From Pisolithus tinctorius (taxonomy: Eukaryota > Basidiomycota > Agaricomycetes > Boletales > Pisolithaceae): a DNA stretch of 64,000 nt. The stretch lies in assembly GCA_024663395.1 (NCBI GenBank), contig JANFAH010000020.1, positions 682,001-746,000 of the forward strand, written 5' to 3'. Shown piece after piece: positions 53,021-63,148 of the stretch. Below the pieces are notes generated by a model. That model was not told where the DNA came from, did not search any database, and saw only the letters and a list, made by a program, of their open reading frames with translations. Made by a program: the position numbers and the translations under genes. Positions within the stretch are counted from its first letter, which is position 1, and each line of letters begins with the position of its first letter.

Positions 53021-53058
53021 GTAGCGGCTCCCAGGACTCTGCACAATCTGGGAGCTGC
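53011..53058 (+). promoter_or_regulatory. Programmed -1 ribosomal frameshift signal between gag and pol
   Basis: In the gag frame the last codons are ACA AAA AAA TAG, so A-AAA-AAA at 53011-53017 is a canonical X-XXY-YYZ heptamer touching the stop. Six bases later an 11-bp stem can form: 53024-53034 (GCGGCTCCCAG) with 53048-53058 (CTGGGAGCTGC), one G-U pair, loop 13 nt. Pol is open in the -1 frame straight through the site (ATA GGT AGC GGC...). Slippery site, spacer and stem all have textbook geometry; function is not tested. Confidence 0.8.
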
Positions 53059-56000
53059 ATTGACTCCGGTTGTGCAAACTTGGAGGCTCGTCTCAACACG
53101 TCTGCTCTTTCCAGTCCGAACTCTTTAACCCCATATGTCACCATAGAAAACCCAGAAATACCTCGGCTTCGTACTTTAGTGGACTCCGGCTCCACCCATT
53201 GTTTTATAGATAATCAGTTTGTTAATCAACACTCGTTTACCCCTTACTCGGTCTCACCAATCCGACTCCGGCTCTTCGATGGAACGTCCACCTTCACCAT
53301 AACCCAAGCAGTAGATGTCAATATCCGCTTCGCATCCGGCGATGTCACCCCAGTAACCCTGTATTTAGCCCCGTTGGATTCTGAGTGTAGAATAGTCCTC
53401 GGACATGACTGGCTCACCCGCTACAATCCGTTGATTGATTGGGTATTGGGCAGTCTAACATTCCGGACTCCTGCACAAGGAATGCCAACCCCGTCAACAC
53501 CCCCTGTAAGCCCGGTCTCCACCGGCCTTCCTGACCCCGGTCCTAGTGACCAACCCGGCCTCGCGCCATCTGTACCGGTCTCCAACTCCCCAGCTCGCAC
53601 CCCTCTGAAAGCCCCTCTTGTTTCCCTGATCAACACAGCTGCCTTTGTGCGCGCCTGCAAACTAGAAGGGTCCGTCCAATTCCAACTTCAGCTCCGCCCC
53701 TCGGACTCAGCTCAAGCCCGATTGGCCTCGGCTTCCCCTTCTCCGGCCTTACCCAATGTACCGGAGGAGTACCACGACTTCGCTGATGTATTCAGCAAGG
53801 CCAAGGCCTCGGCACTCCCACCACACCGGGAGTACGACCTGAAAATAGAGCTTGAAGAAGGAACGACCCCGCCTCTTGGCACCATCTACTCGCTGTCTCC
53901 GGTCGAGCTGCAAGCTCTCCGGACCTTCATCGATGAAAACCTTACTACCGGATTCATTCGGCCTACTTCCTCCCCTTATGCTGCACCGGTCCTCTTTGTC
54001 AAAAAGAAGGACGGCTCCCTCCGGCTTTGCGTAGACTTCTGCGGTCTGAACAAAATCACTAAGAAGGATCGCTACCCACTCCCGCTCATCTCCGACCTGT
54101 TAGATTCACCAAGCCGAGCCAAGATCTACACTAAGATTGACCTTTGGCATGCCTACCATCTCGTCTGGATTGCCCCGGGCGATGAATGGAAGACCGCATT
54201 CCGGACTCGGTATGGATCTTACGAGTGGTTAGTAATGCCCTTCGGCCTCACCAATGCCCCAGCCGCCTTCCAACGCTTTGTGAATACCATCTTCGCGGAT
54301 ATGTTGGATGTCTGCGTAGTCGTCTACTTAGATGACATCTTAATCTACTCCAGAGATAAGGAGTCTCACAAGCAGCATGTCCGAGAAGTCCTCTGCCGGC
54401 TTCGGCTTCACGGCCTTTATGCGAAGCCGGAGAAATGTGAGTTCCACTCGGACTCGGTCGAATACCTCGGATTCCACCTCTCCCCTGCCGGCCTCACGAT
54501 GTCCAAGGAAAAGGTCCAGACCATCTGCGACTGGCCTGAGCCTCACAAGGTCAAGGACATCCAATCCTTCCTCGGCTTCGCCAATTTCTACCACCGCTTT
54601 ATCTTTAATTACTCGGACATCGTCGTACCGCTGACTCGGCTTACCCGCAAGGGGGCTCCTTGGAACTTCTCTGAGGAGTGCCGCCGATCATTCAACAACC
54701 TCATGGCCGCCTTCACCACCGCACCGGTCTTAACTCATTTCATCCCCGGGGTCCCTATCACCGTCGAGACCGACGCATCGGACTACGCCATCGCCGGCAT
54801 TCTGTCTATTACTTGTGGCGACGGCCAGATACATCCAGTCGCATTCTACTCCCAGACTCTGACGGCCCCAGAATTGAATTATGATACTCACGACAAGGAA
54901 TTGCTTGCTATATTCGAAGCATTCCAGACCTGGCACCACTACCTTGAGGGCTCGGCCTCACCGGTCGACATTGTAACCGACCACAAGAACCTCGAGTACT
55001 TCTCTACCTCTAAAGTACTCACCTGCCGCCAAGCTTGCTGGTCGGAATTCCTTTCTCAGTTTAATATGATCATCAGGTTCAGGCCCGGTAAGCTCGGGGC
55101 TAAGCCCGACGCCCTAACTAGACAATGGGACGTCTACCCCAAAGAGGGGGATAGCGGCTATGCCCGAGTGAACCTGCAAAATCTGAGACTGGTCTTCACC
55201 CAGGAGCAACTAGCAGTCTCCCTCCGCACAACTTACCTAGAGTACCCGGTCTTACGAGCAGTTGCCTTAATGGATGTCGAGAAACTTCATAATGATATCC
55301 TGACCGCACTGCTGGACGACCCAGTCTCACAAATCCGTCTGTCCGACATGTCTGACCCCCGGTGGTCGGTAGATGACACCGGTTTCCTTCGCCTCGATGG
55401 AAGGATCTATGTGCCGGACTCAAACGACCTTCGCCTTAGGGTCTTGCGCCTCAAGCATGACCACCCCCTGTCTGGCCACTTCGGCCAAAATCGCACACTG
55501 GAACTCATTCAGCATGAGTACACCTGGCCCGGCCTCAGGACCTTCGTCAAGGACTATGTCTGGTCTTGCACGGCCTGCACTTGGGCTAAGGTTCCCTGCC
55601 ATCGGCCTTACGGCCTCCTCAAGCAACTTCCGGTGCCAGAGAAGCCATGGAACTCCATATCTATGGACTTCATTGAGCAACTCCCGGCCTCAACTGGCTT
55701 CACGGCCATCCTCGTTGTAGTTGACCGGCTTTCCAAGCAGGCCATATTCATCCCCACCCACGACACCATCACGGCCCCAGAACTTGCCAGGTTATTCCTA
55801 CTCCATGTCTTCTCGAAGCACGGAGTACCAGCCCATGTAACCTCAGACTGAGGTTCGGAGTTCGTGTCTCACTTCTTCCAGTCACTTGGTAAGGCCTTGG
55901 ATATGCGCTTACATTTCACCTCGGGCTACCACCCCGAAGGTGATGGCCAGACCGAAAGGACCAACCAGACCCTAGAACAATACCTCCGAGTGTACTGCAA

Positions 56001-56737
56001 CTACCAGCAGGACAACTGGGCCGACCTATTACCCTTGGCCAAGTTCGCTTATAACAATGCCCCTAGTGCTACTACCGGTGTTTCACCCTTCTTCGCCAAT
56101 AAGGGCTATCACCCTAACATCTCGGTATACCCAGAGCGCGATCTCACCTCCACTCGGGCTCGCGATTATGCAGTCGACCTAGACTCACTGCACCAGTTCC
56201 TACGTGAGGAGATGACCCTCGCACAACAGCGCTACCAAGGACCGGCCGATGCCAAACGCATGCTGGCTCCGGACTTCAAGGTCGGTGACCAAGTATATGT
56301 CAAAGCTAAATACTTCTGGTCTACTCGGCCTTCCAAGAAGCTCTCGGAAAAAAATCTTGGGACCGTACCCGGTCATAGCTCAGGCCGGTACCCACTCATT
56401 CACACTGTGCCTGCCAGACTCAATGTGCACGGTACATCCGGTCTTCCACGTCTCCCAACTCGAACCGGCCGTCCCTAATACCATCCCGAACCGGACTCAA
56501 CCACCACCCCCACCAGTCGAAGTTGATGGTGACCTAGAGTTCGAGGTAGCAGAGATCCTCGACTCTAAGGTCGACCAGCATCGCCGGTGTTGGCTTCAAT
56601 ACTTAGTCCGGTGGACCGGCTACGAGGGGACCGATGAAGAAACTACTTGGGTACTTGCCACTGAACTAGACAATGCCTCTGAACTCGTACAAGAGTTCCA
56701 CTCCCGCTACCCCGCTAAACCCGGCCCATACCAGTGA
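53017..56737 (+). pseudogene. gypsy-1 Pol: protease, RT, RNase H, integrase, chromodomain; one TGA and one frameshift
   Basis: The -1 frame runs from the slip site. Protease: LVDSGSTHCFIDN. RT: PVLFVKKKDGSLRLC, KIDLWHAYHLV, VVYLDDILIYS (about 54,325). RNase H: VETDASDYAIAGIL, YDTHDKELLAI, VTDHKNLEYF. Integrase: zinc module H-H-C-C (HFGQNRTLELIQHEY...CTACTWAK), SMDFIEQL, VTSD, then TGA at 55849-55851 where Arg (SDRGSEF) is expected, GSEFVSHFF and GDGQTERTNQTLEQYL with the Glu. At an A7 run (56348-56354) the frame shifts by one base into ILGPYPVIAQAGTHSF and FHVSQLEPAV, then a chromodomain (FEVAEILDSKVDQHRRCWLQYLVRWTGY) ending at 56737. Two small repairs would restore it, so it is nearly intact. 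Confidence 0.92.
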
Positions 56738-56919
56738 GGACCGGTCTCAACCGGCCTCGATTTTCTGTTCTGTTCTCTATCGGTATATAGTTCCTCTTGA
56801 TTTCTTACTTACTTTGTTTTCTCGTTCTTGTCTTCTCTTACTGTACTATAGAGGACCGGACACCGGACACCGGACGTGACAATTCACAGGAAGAACAACA
56901 AAGGCACTACGCTACGATC

Positions 56920-57975
56920 CTACTCGGCCATATTCTCATCCTCCCCCTCGGACTCCTCCTCCTCATTTTTGCTGTGGGCCTTCATCCACTCGGCCTCCTC
57001 GTGCAACTCATCGGAGTCGAGCTCGGATGAGCCCGAGTCTGAGGGCGAGACTGCCACACCAAAGCCGTACGACTCGAGAGCGTCGGCGATGCGGCCTGAG
57101 TTTTCGACCGCGGTCTCGTGAAGTTCGAAGAGGCTGGCCAAATTGTTGGCAATCAGCCCCGCGGCCTCGATCAGTCGCTCGAGCTTGTTTTCCAAACCCG
57201 AGTACCTTTCGGTGCCGGCCTCCCTCAGCCCACTCCCTCCGGCCTCGGGCTCGTTGATCTCCAACACCTCAACCGCTTTCGACTTTGCCCGCTTCTTCTG
57301 GCTCGGCCCGGGCTCTGGCGTCTCTTCGTCAGCCTTCCGCTTCTTCCCTTTGTCGGCCTTGATCTTGGGACCGGCCTCGGTGTCCTTCCCATCTCCTGGC
57401 CACCGGCACTTGCCCTTCGATAGGTTGCACCGCACACAGGCAACGCGCTTCTTGTTGCCATCTACGACAAACTCGCAGACGACTTGAGCGTGGGCGCAGC
57501 GAGTACAGCTGAAAAGGAGGTTAGAAGACAAACGCGCACCAGATCAAAAATATACTCACCCGGGGACCATTACCACCCGTTTCACTTCACCCCCGGCCTC
57601 ACCACTAGCACCGGCCTCATCACCCTTGCTGGTCGTGGCCTTACGCTTACGCTCGGCCTCCCGTTTCTCCTCCTCTTCGTGCACCTTCTTCTCCTCGGCC
57701 TCCCTCTCTGTTCTCTCGGCCTCAGCTCTCTCCCGCGCTGCCCTCTCGGCTTCGGCCTGCTCCCTCGCCGCCCTCTCGGCCTCAAGCCACGCCTGTTCCA
57801 CCCGCCGGGCTTGTTCAGCCGCCTTTCGTCTCTTCCTTTCTTTCGCCTTCGCTCTCATCACCTCCTCCTCATCGTCGGTGTCGTATCTGATGTTGTCATC
57901 AGGGACTTGGGCCCAGTCGACGACGACTTGGCCTTCGCTGTTGTTGGCGGCGTCGATCGGTCTGGAGTCGGACAT
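56920..57975 (-). CDS. Antisense Zn2Cys6-type coiled-coil protein carried by gypsy-1 (334 aa)
   Basis: ATG at 57975 (MSDSRPIDAANN). Exon 1 is 57975-57560; a 51-bp intron (57559-57509, GTGAGT...TTTCAG) joins it in frame to exon 2, 57508-56920. Exon 1 encodes an Asp-rich start and a long Ala/Glu/Arg coiled coil (about residues 40-115). The splice falls just before a cysteine cluster CTRCAHAQVVC...CVRCNLSKGKC with spacing CX2CX6CX12CX2CX6C, the Gal4-type binuclear zinc pattern. Then follow a Lys/Arg-rich nuclear-localisation-like stretch (KKRAKSKAV), a leucine-rich helix (LENKLERLIEAAGLIANNLASLFELHE) and an acidic C-terminus. No damage is seen although pol is broken. It is transcribed against pol, between pol and the 3' LTR. 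A DNA-binding regulator is an inference. Confidence 0.8.
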
Positions 57976-58095
57976 GATGAAAAGAATGAGAATGAAAGAT
58001 GCAAAGAGCTTAGCGGGCCACAAGTATCAATTTTTCGAACTCAGCCTGCCACTCTCGCAGGGGTCTCATGGGTTCGACCCCTAAGAGGGGGATAC

Positions 58096-58622
58096 TGTCA
58101 TAGTCATGCCTCGACTCCGGCCGGACTCGGCCTCGCACTCACTCAGTCCGGCCTCGGCCTCACTTGTCCCGTATCTCCAGTTGGTCTAGCACAGTAGACA
58201 CTGCTTTGCAGTGTCTGTCATTTCGGTTAAGTCCTGTCCCCAGTCTTGTCCCCGGTCCACTCTGTCCCGGTCTCCATTACCTTAGTCATACGTTACTAAT
58301 ACCTGTCTTACCAATCCTCTTAGCAATCCTTGCGAGACCGGTATTACCGGTCTCCGTACTATAGTTACTTCTAGTATATAAACTCGTAGGTACTCGGCCT
58401 GTAGACCCTAGTCTGAAATCAACTAAGTCACCTCTGATAACTCCGTCTCGGCCTCGGACTCAGACTGAGACCCACGCAAGGGAATAGCGCTGTACCCTCA
58501 GTCGCTAAGTCCAAACAGTCCACCCACCCGTGCCTTCGTCTTTACCTCTGATCCCGACCCCTCGGCCTCACGCCCGCCTCGGTCTCCGGTCCGGTCTCAA
58601 CCCGGACATCCCGTACTTGACA
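58096..58622 (+). repeat. gypsy-1 3' LTR
   Basis: 527 bp, same ends as the 5' LTR. Its upstream neighbour is the polypurine tract AAGAGGGGGATAC. It retains more CG than the 5' LTR. Confidence 0.97.
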
Positions 58623-58627
58623 ATCAG

Positions 58628-61371
58628 GTCTTGCACAAGCATCTTTGATCATGATGGGATCTGTCCCTTCTAGCTCTGCAGTCCCAGCAACCAAGGCAAA
58701 AACTTCTTTGTCATCTTCATCCATCACCCCCATCATGCCCAGGTTTGCTGTCTCTCTATTCTCCTCTTGTTGTGAGCCTGGTTGTATTCCTCAAGGTAGT
58801 GGTAGTGTAGGTAGTGAGATTTGTCCATTGTATGTACCCTCACCCTCATGCAGATGCCATACATATGCTGACTCGATGCATGTTCGACCAGAGTGACAGG
58901 TGAGTGCTGCAGGTTCAAACCTTAGTCCAAGGTGGTCAATTTGTGTACTTGGTGTCATAGGTGCACTTTCTGTGGTTTGTATGGCATGTTGATTGCTTTT
59001 ACCAGGTACAGGTGAGGTGGATGATGCTCCCTCATCATCTGTGATGTATTTCTCCCCCTCAAGCTGCATGCCAATGGGAATGGTGACCTCTTGCGAGCTG
59101 AATCGGACATCTTGTTCGACACCCACATGTTGTGAGTCCTCAAAATAAATTCTGTGCACATTTGTGTCCTTATCGAAGCCCACCCAGCAACCATCTTTTG
59201 CATGCATGTCTAGTTTCAAACCATCTGCTGTGTGGAGTTTGATATGGCAGCCCCAGATTGGTAGATTAGATAGATCTGGTTTCTTTTTATACAGCATTTT
59301 GCAGGGTGTTGTTTTGTCAAGTGCATGGGTAGAGGTTTGGTTCTTTAACCAGTTCACATGCATTATGGCTTCTCCCCATAGCAACTTTGGGAGGCTGCTT
59401 TCATTTAGCATGGCATGTACACATTCAACAAGTGTGTGGTTCAGCCTTTCAGCAACACCATTATGCTGTGGTGTATCATGCACTGTGAGCTTCCTCTCTG
59501 TTCCTCTTAGCCCAAGATGACATGAAAACTCTTTGCTTAGGAATTCCCCACCCTGGTCCAAGTGAAGCCTTTTAACCTTTGTGTTGAACTGTGTCAGCAG
59601 CCAGGCTTCATACTTCTGGTAGGACTTAAAGGTTTTGTCCTTTGACTTCAAGAGGTACAGGCTTGTAAAGCAAGTATGGTCATCAGTGTATGACATGAAA
59701 TACTGACTCCTTGCATTTGTTTGGACAGGGGATGGTCCCCATAAGTCCATATGGGTTTCATCACCAGCCTTGTCTCAGCATGGGGGGTCTTGGATTTTTC
59801 CTATTGGTTTTTGGGTTGCCTTGGCATACTCATATGCATCGCAAGATTCAATTGTTGCATGGGAAGGGTCTAGGCTTATTCTGGTTACAATGCCATCCTT
59901 TAGCATTTGTTTAATAGTGTCTGGTGATATATGGCCAAGCCACACATGGATATCTTCCATGGTAAGGGTTACTCTTGAGTTGGCCAAGCCCATGTAAACC
60001 TTCTGTGTGGCTTTGGTTGTATAGAGGCCACTGCTGACTGGTACTTCCCCAAGGAATTTCTTTTGTCTGTTAAAGATCTTGCAGCACGAGTCACAGAAGA
60101 GTATGGCATATCCACTTGCATCCAGGCAGCTAATGGATACCAGGGTCATGCCAATCTTACATGTATGCAGAACATCCTTCAAGAGGATACAAGTGGGCAA
60201 GTTGCCATTTGGTAGGGCTATGTACACATCTCCTTTTCCAATGGCTTCAAAGGTTCATTTGTCCACTGCAGTAATGGGTTTGGGAGTGATGGGCTTATAG
60301 TTGACAAAGTTTTCCTTGTATGACAACATGTGATGAGAGGCTCTGGAGTTGTATAGTGTAGTGTAGCTCAGGTGGTCTCATGTACACACTAGTAGTGAAT
60401 GTCTCTGGGGATGGTTGAGCTTTGTCAGCCTCAGCTTCATAGCTGTCATTGATATGTGCAAGCCATACCCCATCTGGGTCATTCCTGCTGTTGTCCTTAG
60501 CCACCACTGCACACTCTTTTTGCTTCCCTTTGTTTGGAGACTTCCCTCCACTTTGTGAGTCATCCCCACTTGACCTGCATTCATGAGCTTGGTGCCCACA
60601 TTTTCCCCATTTGTAGCAAGTTCCAGAAAACTTCTTCTGCTTTCCTCCAGCTGAGTATGCTGCATCATCTGCATCACTAGACTTCTTCTGCTTTGTGGCA
60701 TGGCAGTCATACTCATCTTGTACTGCATCCATGAGAGTCACAGTTGTTAGGGAAGTGGAGGTGGAAACTTTTGCAAGTGTGGACATTGCTCCAATGACAG
60801 AGTCATAAGAGCTTGGGAGGGATGTCATGACCATAGCCATGTAGCTTTTGTCTGTTGGGGCTTGGCCCATTGAGGCAAGTTGTTTGTTTAGTTGCTGCAT
60901 TTTGTCAAAGTGTTCCCTGACATTTCCCTTCTCCATGCATCTTATAGTTTGGAGCTTCTTCAGCAGTTCAACCAATACAACACAAGAGCACTTCGCAAAG
61001 TGATTGGATAGGTATGTCCAGATGTCAAGTGCAGTAGCCAGACTCTGTATTTGGATGAATAGTGTATCAGGGATTGTGCCAGCAATTTGTTGCTTGATGA
61101 TGGCTTGGCCAAGCCTCCATTCTTTTAGGGTAGCTTGGAAGTTTGTCACTTCCCTTTTCTCCTCTGTGGAGATAGGTATCCAGCTTTTGCTCCAGTTTGC
61201 TAGTGTCTTGGGGTTGACTGGCATTGTCTCAGTACCATCTATGTACCCAAGCAGCCCACAAGCATCCAAAGACCAAATTAGCCTGTCCTTGTATGTTACC
61301 CAGTTCTCTCCATCTGCCAAGAGCTTTGGGACCTTAAGGAAATCATCTCTGAGCTTGGATGTGAACAACAT
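58628..61371 (-). pseudogene. Copia-B gag, protease remnant and integrase, split by gypsy-1
   Basis: ATG at 61371. Gag (61371-60295) has LLADGENWVTYKDRLIWSLDACGLLGYIDGT, YLSNHFAK, KLQTIRCMEKGNVREHFDKM, LPSSYDSVIGAM and a knuckle CYKWGKCGHQAHEC whose second Cys is Trp. The frame breaks near 60,300. A TGA at 60257-60255 precedes TFEAIGKGDVYIALPNG (protease end). Piece 60227-59775 carries GAG-pre-integrase (HVWLGHISPDTIKQML). It ends at TGA 59775 but continues in the same frame as KAGDETHMDLWGP with integrase residues DDHT, LDQGGEF and NGVAERLNHTLVE (59750-58791). Sequence then runs into the gypsy-1 insertion at 58627. CG content is low. Confidence 0.85.
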
Positions 61372-61547
61372 GTTGCTACAAGTTCCCAGTTAGTGAGCAC
61401 TGGGGCTCATAACCTGTAGAATATATACTACAGGACTATTATGTGAAGTACAGGTTTACCCTTGGGTGACCAGGCTTCAAGACCAGGTGACAGGGGCTTA
61501 AGTCCGAGTGGCTAAAGTCAAGGCCAGGAGACAGGGGCCAAGTCCGG
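61372..61547 (-). other. Copia-B leader and possible LTR stump
   Basis: Sequence upstream of the Copia-B ATG; the direct word AAGTC(C)-GAG/AAGGCCAGG...GACAGGGGC is repeated twice (61,480-61,545). The LTR itself seems removed or replaced by element X at 61548. Confidence 0.35.
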
Positions 61548-61780
61548 TGTCACACACCAAAGGTGTTGTGGACATGGTTACAGTTGACTCTGCCTAACTT
61601 GTCAATGAGTTGCGCACAATGCCCAAGCATGCAGATGAAGACTAAAGGCCTCATGTGTAGAAAGACTGTTGGACGTTAACAGTCATCCTTCGCACAAGAA
61701 TGAGTCATCAATGCTAAAGAGAAAAGAGGAAGTGAGTTAAGCACACGTTAAAGGTTTTTAGCGCCCATGTACGGCATTCC

Positions 61781-62493
61781 TGTCAAGTCCGGGCCTACTC
61801 CGACCAACTCCGACGCTATATAAGGTCTAGAGAGGGGTTCAGAAGCAAGTCCGACACAGAAGAACAGAACTCCGACTAGCAGAGTGTCGGCAGGAACGAA
61901 GACCGCCGAGACAAAGGTGGAGCGGAGTGAGGGCGTCAGGTTTAGCTCATGCGCTACCCCCTTGCACGATCTCAGCCCTCGTATTTCAGAGGGAGAGTAC
62001 AGATGGAGAGTCAGAGACAAGTCCGACAGACAGAAGACGGAGTCAGGAGGAGTAGGAACTAAGTTGATATTCATACTAAAGAACAGCGGAGTACAGTACA
62101 TGCTTTTATACTGTTATGGAGGTACAGTAATCGGAATCGGAACTGACATACAGAGACTCATAAATTTTCAAGTAAAATTTCCTGGACAATGAATGAAGGG
62201 TAGACAGAGGACATACGAACGGGTAACACAGAACATCCAGAAAAGGAAATAGTCCAGGCGCTGGACCATGCGGTGAGCGCGCTGCAGAGTACCTGACTGT
62301 GAAGGTAGTCACATGCCCCTCAGAGAACGGACCGCTCAGTCCGGTAGGAGAGTAACACAAGTCCGACAGCAGTCGGAGCAGAGATGGTTCGTAAACAGCA
62401 GACATTGGGCGGAGTTGGTGCGGAGTGAGTGAACAACCGGTGGAGTAGGGTGCAGAGTGTATAGGGACTTATAATGAACGCACGGTTGTGACA
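61781..62493 (+). repeat. Solo LTR of the TGTCAAGTC family, TSD ATTCC
   Basis: TGTCAAGTCCGGG...GGTTGTGACA, 713 bp, flanked by ATTCC at 61776-61780 and 62494-62498. Copy A of element X (43,838-43,850) shows the empty site GTATGGCATTCCAGTATTTG. It contains a TATA-like GCTATATAAGG at about 61,816. Confidence 0.95.
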
Positions 62494-62668
62494 ATTCCGG
62501 TTTTCGTCATATCTCCACCGTTTCCAAAGATATTGACTCCATTCCCACACTTGCTTAAAGTGCTCAGCCCCACGATTCTTCCTTCCAGGTTTGGAGAGGA
62601 TCCTCGCACCCTGCGCATTTCTACAGCACTCCATCCATCAGATGCTCATTTTGCTAAGTCCATCAATC

Positions 62669-63148
62669 ATGACCACCTCTTCATCAGTCATCTCACTTGT
62701 CTCATTTGCCAGAGACAATGGCTACATATATCTGCCAGGTGTTCCCACCAGCTTCCATCCTGAAGCCCCATGGTTCATCCCGTCATTGTCAGCCCCATCT
62801 CATCCCATGCAGCTTGGTCAGCATGTTCTCCTTGTCAGTATGACTTCCAGAAGGACATTCTTTGGTCACCTCAGGTCTGTCACTCAGTTAGAAAGGTCTT
62901 ATGTGGTCGTTTCAGTCTCCCTGGTTGATGAAGCATATGGATCGTTCCTCCCTGCTCCCTGCACTGTCTTTATTCCAGTCTCATCCATCATTCTTCCTGC
63001 ATTGCGACAGCTGCAGTATAATCTACTGTCCTCCAGCCTCCCTGATCACATTCATGATGAGTATGACATGCATCTTGCCTTCTTACTGCAAGATTCAGCA
63101 GAAGACGTCCCCCCTTCTCCTCCTCCTCCATCAGAGCCCTGCCCATGA
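62669..63148 (+). CDS. Element X protein, copy B (about 160 aa)
   Basis: ATG at 62669 (MTTSSSVISLVSFARDNGY) is chosen because conservation with copy A is in this frame from here. The open frame upstream starts at 62591 but is not shared. It encodes YIYLPGVPTSFHPEAPWFIP, LGQHVLLVSMTSRRTFFGHL, LERSYVVVSVSLVDEAYGSFLPA, VFIPVSSIILPALRQLQYNLL and a Pro-rich end (EDVPPSPPPPSEPCP). Intact to 63148. It is a mix of beta-like strands and one C-terminal helix. No family recognised; it could be an accessory protein of element X. Confidence 0.5.
   Translation: MTTSSSVISLVSFARDNGYIYLPGVPTSFHPEAPWFIPSLSAPSHPMQLGQHVLLVSMTSRRTFFGHLRSVTQLERSYVVVSVSLVDEAYGSFLPAPCTVFIPVSSIILPALRQLQYNLLSSSLPDHIHDEYDMHLAFLLQDSAEDVPPSPPPPSEPCP

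Larger units (their letters stand above)
51059..58627 (+). mobile_element. Ty3 chromovirus gypsy-1, complete, TSD ATCAG
   Basis: Identical-length LTRs (51064-51590, 58096-58622; 527 bp each) with nine differences are flanked by ATCAG at 51059-51063 and 58623-58627. Inside are gag, a -1 frameshift signal, pol with chromodomain (one TGA, one A-run frameshift) and an intact antisense gene before the polypurine tract CTAAGAGGGGGATAC (58081-58095). It sits in the RT of Copia-B. This is the youngest full element of the window. Confidence 0.97.

Noticed and set aside
10271..55851. The repeated TGA codons as genetic recoding or programmed readthrough.
   Set aside because: Other frames here end normally at TGA, the TGA contexts share no readthrough motif, and paralogs show CGA at the same place; decay explains them better.
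57556..58084. Plus-strand frame over the antisense coiled-coil exon (Ala/Ser/Leu-rich) as a real gene.
   Set aside because: It is the shadow of the Glu/Arg/Ala coiled coil; the minus frame has a proper start, splice sites and a zinc cluster.
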